A stretch of DNA of 64,000 nucleotides from Chara braunii (Eukaryota; Streptophyta; Charophyceae; Charales; Characeae). The translations under genes were made by a program, and so were the position numbers. The stretch is from positions 6,593,607-6,657,606 of the forward strand of contig BFEA01000013.1 of NCBI GenBank assembly GCA_003427395.1, given 5' to 3'. Each line of letters opens with the position of its first letter. The first letter of the stretch is position 1. Under the pieces are notes generated by a model. That model did not search any database, was not told the origin of the DNA, and worked only from the letters and a program-made list of their open reading frames with translations. Positions 48,778-61,140 of this stretch are shown piece after piece.

Positions 48778-48861
<84 letters not shown>
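48778..48861. repeat. (CT)n-(CA)n compound microsatellite
   Basis: A CT tract of about 21 units is followed by CA of about 20 units, inside the ANP32-like intron. Confidence 0.97.
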
Positions 48862-49208
48862 GAGTTATGGTAGAGGAGTCCAGGCGGCTGCGGTCTGTCA
48901 CAACAGGTTAATACGGGTTCATCCTGGCAACATGATGACAACGCTTTATAAAAGGAAAGGCCATATATGGGAGGTACAAATTCGTCGGGGAACCTGGCGG
49001 GCTTCCCATTTATTCATTTCGATTCGTATAAGGGAGGAGGTCGTCGCTGCATTTTACCACACACGCACAAAAGATTAACCGACACAAACCGGTCCCAATC
49101 AACCTTGCCCAAAATAGTGGATGGATAATAGTGAGATCTACGGCTGTAACACGTTAATCGAACAAAAAGTTGACGATTCAGGTACTCACTCCCAAGTTCG
49201 TTCGGGCC

Positions 49209-49314
49209 GCTGATCTAACTCCCTAACCTGCTGTGTCCTGACGGCCCCCGGAAAGTAAGTTATGCAAACCAACGGAGCTGATCTAACTCCCTAACCTGCT
49301 GTGTCCTGATGGCC
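49209..49314. repeat. 38-bp direct repeat in the intron
   Basis: GCTGATCTAACTCCCTAACC and the following 18 bases occur at 49209-49246 and 49277-49314 with one mismatch (ACGG against ATGG). Confidence 0.9.
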
Positions 49315-52300
49315 AAATGAGCGCGTGCCATGCACCCAAAACGCTAGCACTGCTGCTGACGTGGCCGACCCCTTTTTCGTTGGGCTTGTCCTATTCGAGT
49401 CAATTTGCGGGTGCTCCTCTTCATAGCGTTAGCATAGACATGGAAACTCCTAACGCAACAGGCACACCCAGGTTGTGGACTGTTCACTGAGCAATCAACA
49501 GCGCACCCCTGTTGCGAAGCGAAGTTCTCGCTAACATGACCCTACAGGTCTTCCTACGTAAAGAGAACAAAAAGAGTTACCAAAGGCGGATGGATACAAA
49601 GGGACGCAAGAAACGGACACCGAAAGTGAACACAAAGCTGGTCGTGTGTGATATACCATGCCCGACACTGCGGCTGAAATGGCAAAGAGCGGATACATCC
49701 CAACCGTCGACACGCCTTCCCTACAGCGATTTTTCAGTCAATTTCATCAACCGAGCGACTGGCCTACCTTGTACTACCTAGGACCCAGGCGCGTACCGCA
49801 ACGAGACATCGTGCAACTGAATAACAAAGCTCATACGCGAGACAGTAAATGACACGTACAAACGAGAAACCAGACGGATAGACATCGATACTGACGGATG
49901 GGTAACCAGACAGTAACGCAACCAGGCGATGCCGGAGTGCTGAGTGGAGGAAGAACCAGGTCAAGAGGCTAGGTGGCCATACACTGAAAAAAAACAAAGC
50001 TGAAGTCCGGCGGCCTCGAAACCCCGTCTTGTGACGAGAGCAGAAAAGCTCCCGACATCCTTACGAGTGACCCTACTAAATGACTGTCGACCTCATACCG
50101 CTTCGGGCATCCCACTCAGAAATGAGCACGACGTAGGTCAGTCCATAAAACCGTAATAGCATTTGTGCAATCTTCAGGCCAATCAGGAAAGAAACCTACG
50201 TAGGGCACGCGCCCGAGCACATATCCGTCACCACTACGGAACAGAGGACATATCTGCCCGCGCGTTTCTCTAGGCCCACCCCGAAGCACGACAACGTGAT
50301 AGTGAGAACAGAAGAAACGAGGCAAACCCGGCACGACCGATGGAACGACTCTACGAAGGCGTAAGAACACAGCTGGCCATGCTCAAGGCATGTGAAAAGC
50401 GGTGCGAAAGTGAGCACGGCTGCGGTGTAGATCAGCGGTGTGACAGGCCCCCAAACCAAGCGCACCGTACAGACTCGCGCGAAATGAGCGGCTCGGACAT
50501 ATACGTAAAGCAGGGACGTCGCCACAACAGTGCATACAACTACATCACTAGAGTTGCAAGTAAAGGAAGCGACCTGTCTGTCAAGAATCATCATCTCAGT
50601 AGCAGAGAGGAAGTTCAGATTGTGCTCCTGCGACAGAAATAAGAGGAGGTCACTTTTCTCAATACCAACTCCTTCGCAATAGAGCACATTGACATTGCCG
50701 CGGGGGAGGACGGAAATCTGGCGCCAGATACGCGGTAACGGTGATGACAATGCTGTTAACGGCGGCAGGACGGGAAGTCGCAGTTAACCAACGGACAGCA
50801 CGTGGAGAAAAGCTTACGTTAAACCATCCACAAAGAGAGAGAAACCCGTAAAGAAAACGAACCGTTACGACTCGGTGAGACTGATCCCATGGCACCTTCC
50901 GGAAATGCAGAAAGCAAGCAAATGTCGGACGGCCGTCCTGCGTCGTTTCCTTCCACCTCCACCGAAACCTCAAAATAGCTTAAATCGACGAACAGCTCGC
51001 TTGAGGCGAGAGAGAAAGAGACCCTTGCGGCGAGGGGGGAGCGGCGACGGGCAAAAACTGGCGTAAAGCAAAGAGGAGACCAACCGACGTCCGAAGGAGT
51101 GACAACAAAGGTGCTGGCAAATACGAATTCGCATTCGGGACACCATGAAAAGGAACGCCGTGACCACAACTCCGAACAAGCGAAGTACCTCACCTGACAG
51201 AAGCCGGCTAGACAACCGAGCGCACGAAGACGTCAGATAACATCATACCACTCGACGACCCTTGACGTGGCAGAAAGTGAACAGAACTGGCCCTGCGATT
51301 CTTACAACGGACAGAAGTAAGCCACTACGAACCCCTCCTTTTTCAATCGAAGGGACGCCAAAGGTGAGCGAGACCAAGGGTGGGAACAGTGGCGAGAACC
51401 AAAAGCGCGGGCTTCCGACCTAGCGCTTCTCACGCACTTCGGCTCTCCGACAGGCAATGAAAAGCAGGATGAGGAACAGCCCGATCAGTCAGGAGGAACC
51501 CCAAAGCAGGCAGACGTACACAGGACGCCAAGCACTAGCCCAACCGCAGCGTCGTCGAACAACCGGGCAACAAGTCGACAACGACATCCCGGCAGAGCAT
51601 GATCTAAACACAAGCGGAAACGTCGAAATGATCGGACCACCGCCAGACAGAGAAGGCGGGCAACCAAGGAAAGACACGGAAAAACAACGTACCCGCTACG
51701 GCGACACCTCAGAAGGAAGCTACGGAGCGTACGAGAAGAGCGCGAAGCCTATTCTAGGGCATGGAAACCCGTCACATTTCATCACGCGCAGAGAGAACGC
51801 TGCCAAACGGAAGTCGGAAGAGCGAGCACAGAGGTAGAAGAAGCAAACGAGAAGTAATTTACGATACCATACCACCGAGCCTTGCGGCATCAGCTCACGA
51901 AAGGACTAAATACCAAATTAAAACCATTATGTACTGCAGACACTCGCTCGCAAAACCCCTCGCGCAAACACCACAAAAGATTATCACCAGTCACGTTATA
52001 CCATCGGAGATAATGCCACTGCGTACGACAACATTCAAGCAAACCATAGTAAGCGCGCAACAGAGAAAGTCGGCAAACCCGTCCTCCCCTCGAATCAATT
52101 TCTCTATCCGCCGTCTTTCGACTAATGCTCTCTCCCTTAGGAGGAACCAAGGAAGACGATGAGAACACAAACAGAATAGCGTTTCCACAACGACACACAT
52201 ATCCTTCACGGAGCGAAAGGAACAAATCAAGAAAGACCTATTACGTCCAGACATTTCGACAAGCACGGAACAACCGTTCCAGCTAGCTCAGCATCGCACG

Positions 52301-53009
52301 TCCGCCGCCGCTTTGCTACTCCCCTTGTCTGATTTACCTAAAGCCGCGAAACCGATATAACAAACAAAACACAAAAGATGAAGACATGGATTTGCGCAAT
52401 TAGGAGTGAAAATGCCGATAGGCGATCGTGCGCAGTGAACGTCATCAATCAGACACGTCACTGTGCTCATCGCAAGTACCCCAAGTCAGAACGCTCGGAT
52501 CGTTCGTGTCCCTTATCTTGAGAATACTGCCGAATAAAATGCCAAGAAAACACCGCACCATCGCCCGTCGGCGTCTCCGCTCCGCCTCGTAGTTCTGGGA
52601 TGCAAAAAAAGGTATCCCTTCCAAAACACGATCCCAAAAGCCCAACCTCCTCCACTTCTGGTGAATCCCGAGCACTTACTCTGCTATTCTATCGAAACAT
52701 TCTGAAGACAGCGATGGAGTCAAACACCACCACTGCCGGAAGCTACTACGTTAAGCAGGATCACATCGAAAACAGATAGGACAGAGGGTACATTCCAAAC
52801 ATTCCGCAATTCCTCTCGACTCCCAACTCTTATCATATTTTCCAGTCACTAAAGTAGACCGTATTCACAGTTGCACAAACGGAACCGCACACACGCCCCA
52901 TAGTCAACGGGGCACGGAAACTTGTGCCATAAGCCTCCCTCCGCACACTAACAAACATTAGTCGAAAAGCGAGAAAGCGAAGACGTGGCAGGCAGGTTCT
53001 CCGAAGGAG

Positions 53010-53062
53010 TCGTGCAGAGGCGTAGAGATTCTTGAGAGCGAAGGCGTGAGTTCAAACCGAGG
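53010..53062 (+). repeat. Weak tRNA-like (SINE) module
   Basis: TCGTGCAGAGGCG is box-A-like, and GTGAGTTCAAACCG matches box B well at a short spacing. It lies in the intron. It may be chance. Confidence 0.3.
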
Positions 53063-54444
53063 CCAGGAGGGCAGACTTCTAACGGACAAGATTCAAATCT
53101 TGAACCGTTTACCCTCACGTCCTCCTAGAAACCCTTCATTCCTCTTCGGCTGTCTGCCAGATAGAATTTAGGGCCAATTGATGCAGCAGTAATCAAGACT
53201 AACCAAGACCGAATCCAGGGACAGGAAAAACGCTGGCAAAAGCAAGTGCCGCCAAAGTCAGCGAGGAAAATAGCAGCCCTACCCTCCGACTGCGTAACCG
53301 CAGAAAGAAGGAAAACCCCTACCTACCCCTACCTCCGCCGCACTTAATGATATGCTCACCACTTTTCTCCTTCATTACCATCGTGCCGTCGCGCCACCCG
53401 CCTCCCGAGGTCTATGATTGATGCCCAGACAAACTCAAAGATTGCCCCCCTCATGTTTGCACCATTCACACGCACTGCAATCGTGAAGCCACAAGAACTG
53501 GTGGAATACCCACGCATGGCAAAACTAGCACCACCGTCTCCTTCCCGCAGCATTGATGCTCTTCCCCTACCGACATAGGGCAACAATAACGGTCAGCATC
53601 TCGTTCGTTTCACATTACTCGCAAGAGAGGCAACGGGATTTCTCCGAGAGCCCTCTCCCTCCGTATACATCCAAACCCAATTAACAGTCTTCTCACAACT
53701 GCTGATACTGGTGCGACTGCATGAACATCCCTTCCAGAACACAGCTTCCTTCCAGTTGCCGGGCGTCCAAGGCTCCAGTGTAGGTAGAGAGAAAAGTGAG
53801 CGCGGGAGAACACGCAAAGGAGTTCAGAGTGAGCTCCGACGGCGGACTGAGAGGCACGGAGACAAAAATGAAAGAAAGAGACGCACGGCTGACTGCGCTC
53901 AGTGTTCGAGATGCCCAAGTGACGGATGCCGTTACTTCTGGTGCCTCCTCAAGTTGTTTAAATTCATGATGTTAAACCCTTCATAGGGTAAGCAGAGAGC
54001 AGAATGGATAATTGACCCGGAATTAACCTTACGAAAGACACGAGGCCAGACAGGAACAGAGAGGAGGAGAACAGAGAAAGTAGGGGAACGTCACTTCCAA
54101 GAAACGAGCGAATTTTTGTCGCCTGTGACGACCAGAAATTGCAAACTGAAGGCAAATCAGTGATTAAGACTTCTTCCTAGTCACGAGACCAGAAATTGCG
54201 AAACTCAAGACAGCCAGGGAGAGTAAGATTTTTGCCTAGTCTGCGCGCTTATGAAAAAAAAACTGACAACCATACAAGCAAAGAGGAGGCCTTTGAAATT
54301 TCCATTCGAGCTGATTGACACTATGGAAAAATTGGTTCTCACGAATCCACAAGTCAGTCGAGGAATCATGCAAAAAAAGCAAAGAAGAAGCGCGAACTTG
54401 ACTCCCGAGGAAACCCAGAAAAAGCAACGGGGCAAGATACGCAC

Positions 54445-55602
54445 CTCTGCATCGTCGTCTTCTTCGTCATCATCCTCCGCCTCTTCCTCTTCCCCGTCCT
54501 CCGCTGCATCCTCGTCCTGATCTTCATCCTCTTCCGGTTCGTCTTCATCGTCTTCGTCTTCGTCATCGTCTTCATCCTCTTCGACATCGCCGTGCATTCC
54601 GACAGTCCTGGACTGTATTGTCATTCCCGCCCCCGGGGTTGCACCAACCGCTTCTTCATCCTCCTCTTCCTCGTCTTCCTCGCTCTCCGCGTCCTCTTCC
54701 TCACCTTCCATCTCCTCTTCATCGCCGTCCTCTGCGTCTTCTAACTCGACATCCTCGCCGTCCCCATCCTGATCATCCTCCTCTTCCTCGGAGCCTTCAC
54801 CTGACCCCTCCTCACCGACAGCAATGGGCGCGTTACCAGCGTGTCCAAACGATGCAGCTGCTGCTGCTTGGGACGGGTTACCATCCTCATCCTCTTCCTC
54901 TTCCTCCTCCTCTTCCTCGTCCTCCTCTTCGTCCTCTTCGTCCTCTTCTTCCTCCTCGCCTTCTTCCTGATCTCCCTCGTCCTCCTCCTCGTCCTCCTCC
55001 AGCAACGTCTGCGCACCTTGTTTCACAGCAAATCGCCCGTCCTCTCCGTCACCATCCTCTAGGACGTCATCTCCATTTTCCTCTGCCTCTTCCTCATCGT
55101 CATACTCTTCGTCCTCGTCGTCCGTCTCTGGCCGCTCATTGTTCTCGGCGTCCACCTTGTCCAGGTAGCGCAGCGACTTGATCATGCTGAACACCTGGCT
55201 TTTGTAATCCGGCAGTCTTGTCACCGGACACTCGTATAGGTCGAGAGACTCTATTTTCAACTCCGCTAGAGGTTGTAAATCGGCCAACGTCTGGATTCTG
55301 TTGTTGCTCAGGTCAAGCTCCCTCAGCGACGTTAACCCCGCCTTGACCAGGTGCTCCAGCCCCGTCGAAATCCGATTATCGCTTAAAGTGAGAGAGCGAA
55401 GATTGGGTAAGTGCGGAAAGTTGTCCAGCGACGAGAGTCCCACGCTGCTCAAGGATAGCTCCTTCAGATTCTTATACCCGTCCAACGACAACACTTGCGT
55501 GCACTTCAGCTTATTATCCAGGTTCAGGCTCTGCGTCTGCTCCGGAGGATGACCACCCGCAACAAGCCGCGCAGCTTCCACCGCCTTTTCCCACCCATCC
55601 AT
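54445..55602 (-). CDS. ANP32-like acidic leucine-rich nuclear phosphoprotein, first coding exon
   Basis: The ATG at 55602 starts MDGWEKAVEAARLVAGG. About 150 residues of leucine-rich repeats follow, with LKELSLSSVGLSSL, LRSLTLSDNRIS, LRELDLSNNRIQTL and ESLDLYECPVTRLPDYK, then the LRR cap SMIKSLRYLDKVD. This repeat series and cap are those of ANP32 proteins, which act in the nucleus as histone-binding chaperones and phosphatase-2A inhibitors in animals. From residue 155 the protein is a very long Glu/Asp tail with short breaks (QAAAAASFGHAGNA, GATPGAGMTIQSRTVGM). The exon ends after ...DDDAE at 54445 with a GT donor. The exon is 1158 nt (386 codons). The tail is longer than in typical ANP32, and its GAG/GAC repeats probably change length readily. 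Expression signals were not identified. Confidence 0.9.
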
Positions 55603-57441
55603 CCCTCCACTTTTGCTAGATCACCTGCTCAACCTCAAGCGATTGCAGGCCGCCACGTGACGTCCACGTCCTTACGGTTGGCGCGGTGAAATCCAAAAGA
55701 GAGAATGGTGGAGTCGTGGATTCGTTCCTGAGATGCGAACAACGAGAGGGGAGGGAGCACGGACGGATCAGTCGGACCGGAGAGATAGAGGCAATCGCAA
55801 ACGGCCACTTCACACTCGTCGACTTCCTTCCGTTCCGCACGGAGAAGGCCAATTCCGACAACACCAAACTGCACAGTTCGTTTCTTGCATGAGAACAAAC
55901 AGAGGAGAAAGGGAGAACCAAGGACGATAAGCGAGACAGGATAGAGTACTGGAGAGAGAACCAGAAGGAGCAGAACAGGGGAGGAGGATGCGGACGAGGG
56001 AAAAAAAATGAACGAGTTTAGACCTGCTGGACCCCTCAATGTCCAAGAATTCCGTACCTCCACAGTTAAATGACGTAGGCAGTCTGCCGACTGTCACTGG
56101 AAGGCGAGAATAGCCACTGCCGACCAGTGAGCCTCACTGCAATCCCGTGTGACGTTCCCGCCACCCCCCTCTTCGTCGAACACCTGTTCTTCCAGTTTTT
56201 CGTTTCCGGCTTCCCGCCGATCTCGATAGGTCCTACGCTGAATTCAGCGCACGAAGTCATAGATGCTCCTCCCTTGCCTCTTGAAATGCTCTCCTTCTCG
56301 CACGGCGCCAACCAAGAGAACTAACAATCAGTCACCCGAAACTGCGAGAGTGAAGATGAATGGCAGGTAACCAAGAGCGCCCTTCCACGCAGGGGACAAC
56401 AGACTCCCCTTACCGGCACGCCGATTTCTTCCTTTGGAATCCCCAACACCCCACAGCTTCCTTTCCTCCTGAGCGAGCTGCCGCTCATACAGCACGGCTC
56501 AATGTCGCTGAATGACGGGGCTCCGCTCCGTTCTCGACCCCCGCCGCGAGCAACATCTGCGCCACCCCTCCTCCTAGCAGGACGTCAGTACGCTCCTTCC
56601 GCATCCGTCGCCCCGGGCTAGCTGATCGGAAGACCGCCCGTGCTCGCAGCCAAGGTGGTCATCCTGTGAGCCGAACCAGATCGCCGCGGAAGTGTACGAC
56701 ACAAGGGCCCCGTGTGCGGCGAGCGTGAGCGCCTCACACCGGAACACACTCCTCAAGCGCCACTCCCCCCGTTGCTCCGCGACTTGCCCCGCCTTCCGCC
56801 TCTCCTCTCACTTCCTGGGTGATCGCCTCCCCAACCTCGTACCATTTCCGCCGCCGCGCAAACAATTGGTGTGTCCCAGAGCTGTCCCCGGCGCGCCCAC
56901 CGGAGGTACCCACCGCGGTTCTCTCCCATCCGGGGCGCTTTCCCGCATGTGTTGTTCCCACCGGCACCCAGTCGGCCTGACCAGACCCGACAGACCCGAA
57001 CCTGCGCCTCAGGGATTGGCCTTCCACCGCTCCCCGCCCGGCCCTCCTCTCCCAAGTCCCCCCACCGCCAGAGGTTACCCGCGCAGCTTCCGCCGCTCCG
57101 CCTCCAGCTGGTCTCATGCACGCAATGCAAACGGACCTCAACAGCGGGCAGCCGTTCGGGTCGACGCTCCCGCAACGGATCGTTTTCGACATTCTCCCCG
57201 CGAGCTGGCGGGGTCCATTCGCCCCATCGCATGGAGGCCGGAGCGACCTTATTCCGCTTATGGTAAAAGGCCTGATGAGTGAGCTGCTTCTCACCCGCCA
57301 GCATGAAACGGGCTTTCCCAATGCACAAACGCACCTGCGACGCTCTGCCGTCCCCATCTTCTGGTGGACCGGCGGGCTGACAAGCTCAGACCGGCGCCCT
57401 ATACTGCTCCTCGGTAAAACCACGAGGAGCCCCAGTGTCGT
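55603..57441. other. GC-rich upstream region, no gene assigned
   Basis: This flank of the ANP32-like gene should hold its promoter and 5' UTR, but no TATA box is evident. At 56692-57480 several long frames overlap on both strands (for example 56753-57334 and 56734-57423 minus, 56692-57282 and 57116-57475 plus). They are rich in Arg, Gly and Pro, contradict each other and lack motifs. GC-rich DNA readily gives such frames. A first exon of a divergent gene cannot be ruled out. Confidence 0.45.
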
Positions 57442-57613
57442 CCCACTCTCTTCAGCCAGGCTCTGGTGGTGCTAATTGACTTACCGTGAGCGTCCTGGTG
57501 AGCAGGCCGTAGTTTGCACGTGCCATTCCCACTCTCTTCAGCCAGGCTCTGGTAGTGCTAATTGACTTACCGTGAGGGTCCTGGTGAGCAGGCCGTTGTT
57601 TGAATGTGCGCAT
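57442..57613. repeat. 86-bp tandem duplication plus a distant third piece
   Basis: The unit starts CCCACTCTCTTCAGCCAGGC and includes TTGACTTACCGTGAG. Copies lie at 57442-57527 and 57528-57613. A third, diverged part (GATTGACTTACCGTGAGGGC) is at 57938-57985. Confidence 0.9.
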
Positions 57614-57703
57614 GGTTGCAGGAGGGTAAGGGTGCTGGGTGGGTGGATGTGTGTGTGTGTGTCTTGTGATATGTTCAGGTACATATCACAATATTTGTGA
57701 CAT

Positions 57704-57838
57704 AACAAAAGGTGAGCCAAAACGGTTTTTAGATGGAGTACCATTTGCGCCTGTGTCTAACAAAAGGTGGGCCAAGACGGTTTTTCGAAGATGCGAGGAC
57801 ATGGAATTTCATTGAGACACAGGTGCGAATGGTACTCA
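57704..57838. repeat. Inverted repeat overlapping a direct repeat
   Basis: GAGTACCATTTGCGCCTGTG (57736 on) is the inverse complement, with few changes, of CACAGGTGCGAATGGTACTC (57819-57838). AACAAAAGGTGAGCCAAAAC at 57704 is repeated at 57759 with changes. Confidence 0.75.
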
Positions 57839-57985
57839 GTTCTGTTCTTGTGCTATTGATAATCTTTTCAGGTGTAGACAATATGGGCTAAATGCATGGA
57901 TAGGAGAAGAGACGAGTTTGGAATCTTATTACTTGATTGACTTACCGTGAGGGCACGGGTGCGCAGCCCATAGTTTGTATATGCT

Positions 57986-58739
57986 TGATTGATAAAGGAG
58001 GCGTTATTGGTAAGGTTTAGAAGTAGGGTGATTGTTGCATGAAAAAAATGAGTATTTGTGTGTATGTATCAAGATTAGTGTGTGTGTGTTTGTGTGATAC
58101 TTAGGGTGTTTGTGTTTATCACCTCTGTTAGTGTTGGAATGTGTGGGATTTAGGTAATTTGTATGATGTTTGACATACCTTGATTCATAGTTGGTGTCGA
58201 GGCTGGTGGTCCTTGAATCTTGGTCCATATGTCGTATATGTGTGTGCTTGAGTGTTGTTGTAAGTTTTTTTTTTCATTCAATAAAAGTTATTTTGTCACA
58301 TGCGACTCACTCAATCGGGCGCTGAACGTGTGGGGCGTTGAATACGTTCACGATCACACACATCTGTTGGCACTTGCAAAAGCAATGCAGGTGTGTTGTT
58401 TCAACCTGCGGCCAAGGCCGCGCCCTTCCCGATTCAGACTTTTCCTCTTTTCCACCTTGTCGTTGCTTTGCCACCGTTTCGACCAAAACCCAGCGTGCGG
58501 TCCCACAGGCAGTTACCGGTCCTGCATTTTTCAAAGAAACTGCCACCCCCCCCCAAAGTGTCGTGCCTGCACCTGCCTGCATTTTTCGAACCAAATGAGC
58601 CCGAGTCAACGACCGGCATAACGAAGGACGACGAAAATATCTCGGGGGGGAAACGTCTCGGGGGGCAAACATCTCGGGGGGGGGGAACGCAGCCCGTCAC
58701 CTCAAACTGAATTGGGCGCTCATAGTAAGGTCTGGACCC
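57986..58739. other. No gene recognised
   Basis: GT-rich sequence (58020-58260) gives way to a GC-rich stretch with C and G runs (58550, 58645-58685). Frames are short and biased. Confidence 0.5.
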
Positions 58740-59630
58740 CACAGGAATGGGAAAATTGTCTACCGTGCAGGTGCGGGGAACGCAACCCTAAGGTAGTCAA
58801 AGCAATGAGACTAAGCGCGCACACGAGCGAGAGAAAGGGGGGGGGGGGGGGGGCTACCAGAGAGAAAAGAAAGAGAGCGAGAGACAGAGAGACAGAAAGG
58901 TTGAATGGCAAAATTGAAACATGGGTCAAATTACGACCGCGATTTATTTCCCAGTTAAAACTTTATTTAAACTTTTTGTTGGAAAGATCTCAATAAAATT
59001 TTCGAGTCGTCCAGTTTTCAGCATTATCCAAACATTCTTCAGAGCGCGAAAAATCACTGAAGTTGGAGTACATTTTCCTTTGCCCACACATGTATGAATG
59101 CCAAAAATAGAAATTATGTTGAATCTGCATGACGATTATTTCGCAGTCTTAGTGATTTTTAAAAATGTTTCTGATATTTTTATTGGAAAGATCATGGTCT
59201 AACCTATGGATTCTCAAATTTTCATATTTTTTTGCGAATCCTTCTAAGCAGAAACAATTGTCAAAGTTATCTCTTGCAAATTGCAGGACTAGACCCGCCA
59301 GTACCCCTTATGTGCAGGGGCCTAGTGGAAGGCAACGCTCACGCTCGTCCGCATCAGACCCTGCCTCAACGCCTGGAAATAAGGGCATTGGACCCTTTTT
59401 TTTTCCCGCTTTCACCCGAGGACAGGTCCTTCCTTTTTCCAAAAGTCACGGTTCTAGAAGAGCTAGTTGTAGGTCGTTCTCAATATCTTGTAGGACCGGT
59501 CCCCAAAAAATTCCCAGAACCCGCTTGCATTTTGATCCCCAACCGCCGAAAATGCAACACCTTTACACAGACGTCGAAGCTCACTATATCATAGCCTTAG
59601 GGCTGCGGACTTTGTCGCAACACTGTTTCC
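58740..59630 (+). repeat. Dispersed mosaic repeat, copy C
   Basis: It follows the plus-strand order CGCAACCCTAAGGTAGTC, a G-run with GGGGGCTACCAGAG, GA tracts, TTTCGCAGTCTTAGTGATTT, TCTTGCAAATTGCAGGACTA, CAGGTCCTTCCTTTTTCC and CATAGCCTTAGGGCTGCGG. It is the most complete single-orientation copy of the family in this window. It shows no open frame of note and no clear terminal repeats. Confidence 0.75.
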
Positions 59631-59639
59631 AGGACCCCA

Positions 59640-60468
59640 CAACGCACGAAAGAGGTCCTGAAAAGTTACTAATTTTTTTGCGGAATTGTTTCCTTAGACC
59701 CCACAACCCATGTTTTTTGGCCTGGAAGAGGACATGAATCTGTTTTCACATAGTTTGTGGGCTGGAAAAGTTTCACTAGAGGGATTTTCGCAACGATTTT
59801 GTGTCGAGTGTACAGTGTGGAGAGGGACGGCATCTCAAAAGTTTCCAAGGTCCCCTCCCCCAGTTGGGCGAGAACGTGTCTGCCCACGGACCTTGTGCTG
59901 GTCCGGGAGCATAGTGATGTCGCCTACCTATTGTCTTACGGTATTACATGACCACTCGAACAAACCACTACTTTTCTTTCTAGGACGATGGACAGGGATG
60001 TTTCCTCTTATGGACAATTTCTAAGTCATTTTGCCGCAAAACTCGCTCTGCGGTGGGTTCCCCACATAACTCTTTCCGGACTTTCTAAAATTATTCCACC
60101 GTATTTTTTAGGCAGAAGTCTTTTCCAGTGGAATTCATGTGGGGTCCAAGCCTAAGCAAGATTAAAACTGAAATACTACAAATGCAAACATAAATTAACC
60201 TAACAAAATACTACAAATAAAAAACACGAAGCATACACACAACCTTCCAAAAAAACAATTATCACTCTCATAAATTTCCTTACGAAAAATTAGCAAAAAC
60301 AAAAAGAAACGAACCCAAAAAGCAAGAAGGACCACCTAGAAACCCCCTATGAAATGCAAAAATAGAAAACGACTCGTACACGCATTCCTATAATAACCAA
60401 CATCTTGCAACATCGTTGTCGGGGCCGAAACCCTAATAAGGGTATCTGTCGGGTGTTTCAAGTGTCAA
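59640..60468. other. No gene recognised
   Basis: It contains three related pieces around GGACCCCACAAC / GACCCCACAACCC, suggesting an old duplication (59632-59710). AT content rises after 60160. No gene. Confidence 0.5.
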
Positions 60469-60583
60469 ATGTTGTCCGACTGGTTAGAAAAAGTGACCAA
60501 ATATAAGGGTTTGATGAAATCGAGATGTCTGCTTAGGATACCATTCGGGTCAAGTTTATGATAAGTGTGCGGAGGCGCGATAA

Positions 60584-60645
<62 letters not shown>

Positions 60646-60775
60646 TCGGATATTGTCCGTCTGGTCAGAAAAAATGACAAAATATAAGGGCTTGATGAAA
60701 TTGAGATGTCTGCTTAAGGTACCCGTTCGGGCCAATTTTATGAGAAGTGCGCGGAGGCGTGATAAAAAAATAAAA
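60469..60775 (+). repeat. Two tandem copies of an A-tailed ~120-bp repeat
   Basis: Copy 1 (60469-60589) and copy 2 (60652-60770) share TTGTCCGACTGGTTAGAAAA, ATATAAGGGYTTGATGAAAT, GAGATGTCTGCTTA and GTGCGGAGGCG. Copy 1 ends in an AAT run and copy 2 in AAAATAAAATA. A-rich 3' tails are typical of SINE-like retroposons. Confidence 0.75.
60584..60643. repeat. (AAT)n microsatellite
   Basis: About 18-20 AAT units, forming the tail of the first A-tailed repeat. Confidence 0.97.
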
Positions 60776-61053
60776 TAAAATAATACAGCCCCGTCAAGGC
60801 CACGATCGATTGAGTTGGCTAAAGGTTCATGCCCAACCCTAATGATTTTAGGCGAGGTAAATTTAGGCTCCGTGTCTATCCATTGGTAGGTCAGTCTGCC
60901 AATTTAAGTTGGGGGTGGAGTGCCCGTATGGACCAAGGGTGGGGCGTTAGCCTCTAAAAAGGCTCAGGCATGTTGAGCTTGTTGAGTCGCAGAGAGGCTA
61001 ACTGCTAGGGCGAGATCTTCAAACTGAAAAGTTTCTCCTCCTACGTCTGTAGT

Positions 61054-61140
61054 AGGAGCTAGCCCAATAGGTAAGATATTAGACTCATATGTTGCAGATG
61101 CAGATATCGAATTTGATATCCCTCTGCTGGGCTAGCTCCT
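61054..61140 (+). repeat. tRNA-like module with 13-bp inverted ends
   Basis: AGGAGCTAGCCCA (61054-61066) and TGGGCTAGCTCCT (61128-61140) are perfect inverse complements. The interior, TAGCCCAATAGGTAAGATAT and GATATCGAATTTGATATCC, has tRNA-like box A and a T-arm-like hairpin. It looks like a tRNA-derived SINE head with a lengthened acceptor-type stem. Confidence 0.5.

Larger units (their letters stand above)
48080..54444 (-). other. 6.4-kb intron of the ANP32-like gene
   Basis: It is bounded by GT at the donor (GAG then GTGCGTATC, 54444) and AG at the acceptor (48081-48080). Inside are a CT/CA microsatellite (48778-48861), two short duplications and a weak tRNA-like element. The many minus and plus frames inside it have no motif and are not called. 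I cannot exclude small extra exons, but the protein reads smoothly across the junction. Confidence 0.7.

Noticed and set aside
50196-50750. 184-codon hydrophobic minus-strand ORF in the ANP32 intron
   Set aside because: No family signature, it lies wholly inside the intron, and the surrounding DNA gives many similar frames on both strands.
54251-55181. Ser-rich and Pro/His/Leu/Arg-rich plus-strand frames
   Set aside because: They are antisense shadows of the ANP32 acidic tract.
56692-57475. Long GC-rich frames on both strands as a divergent gene
   Set aside because: Four contradictory frames overlap, with no motif or splice evidence to choose between them. Left as unresolved.
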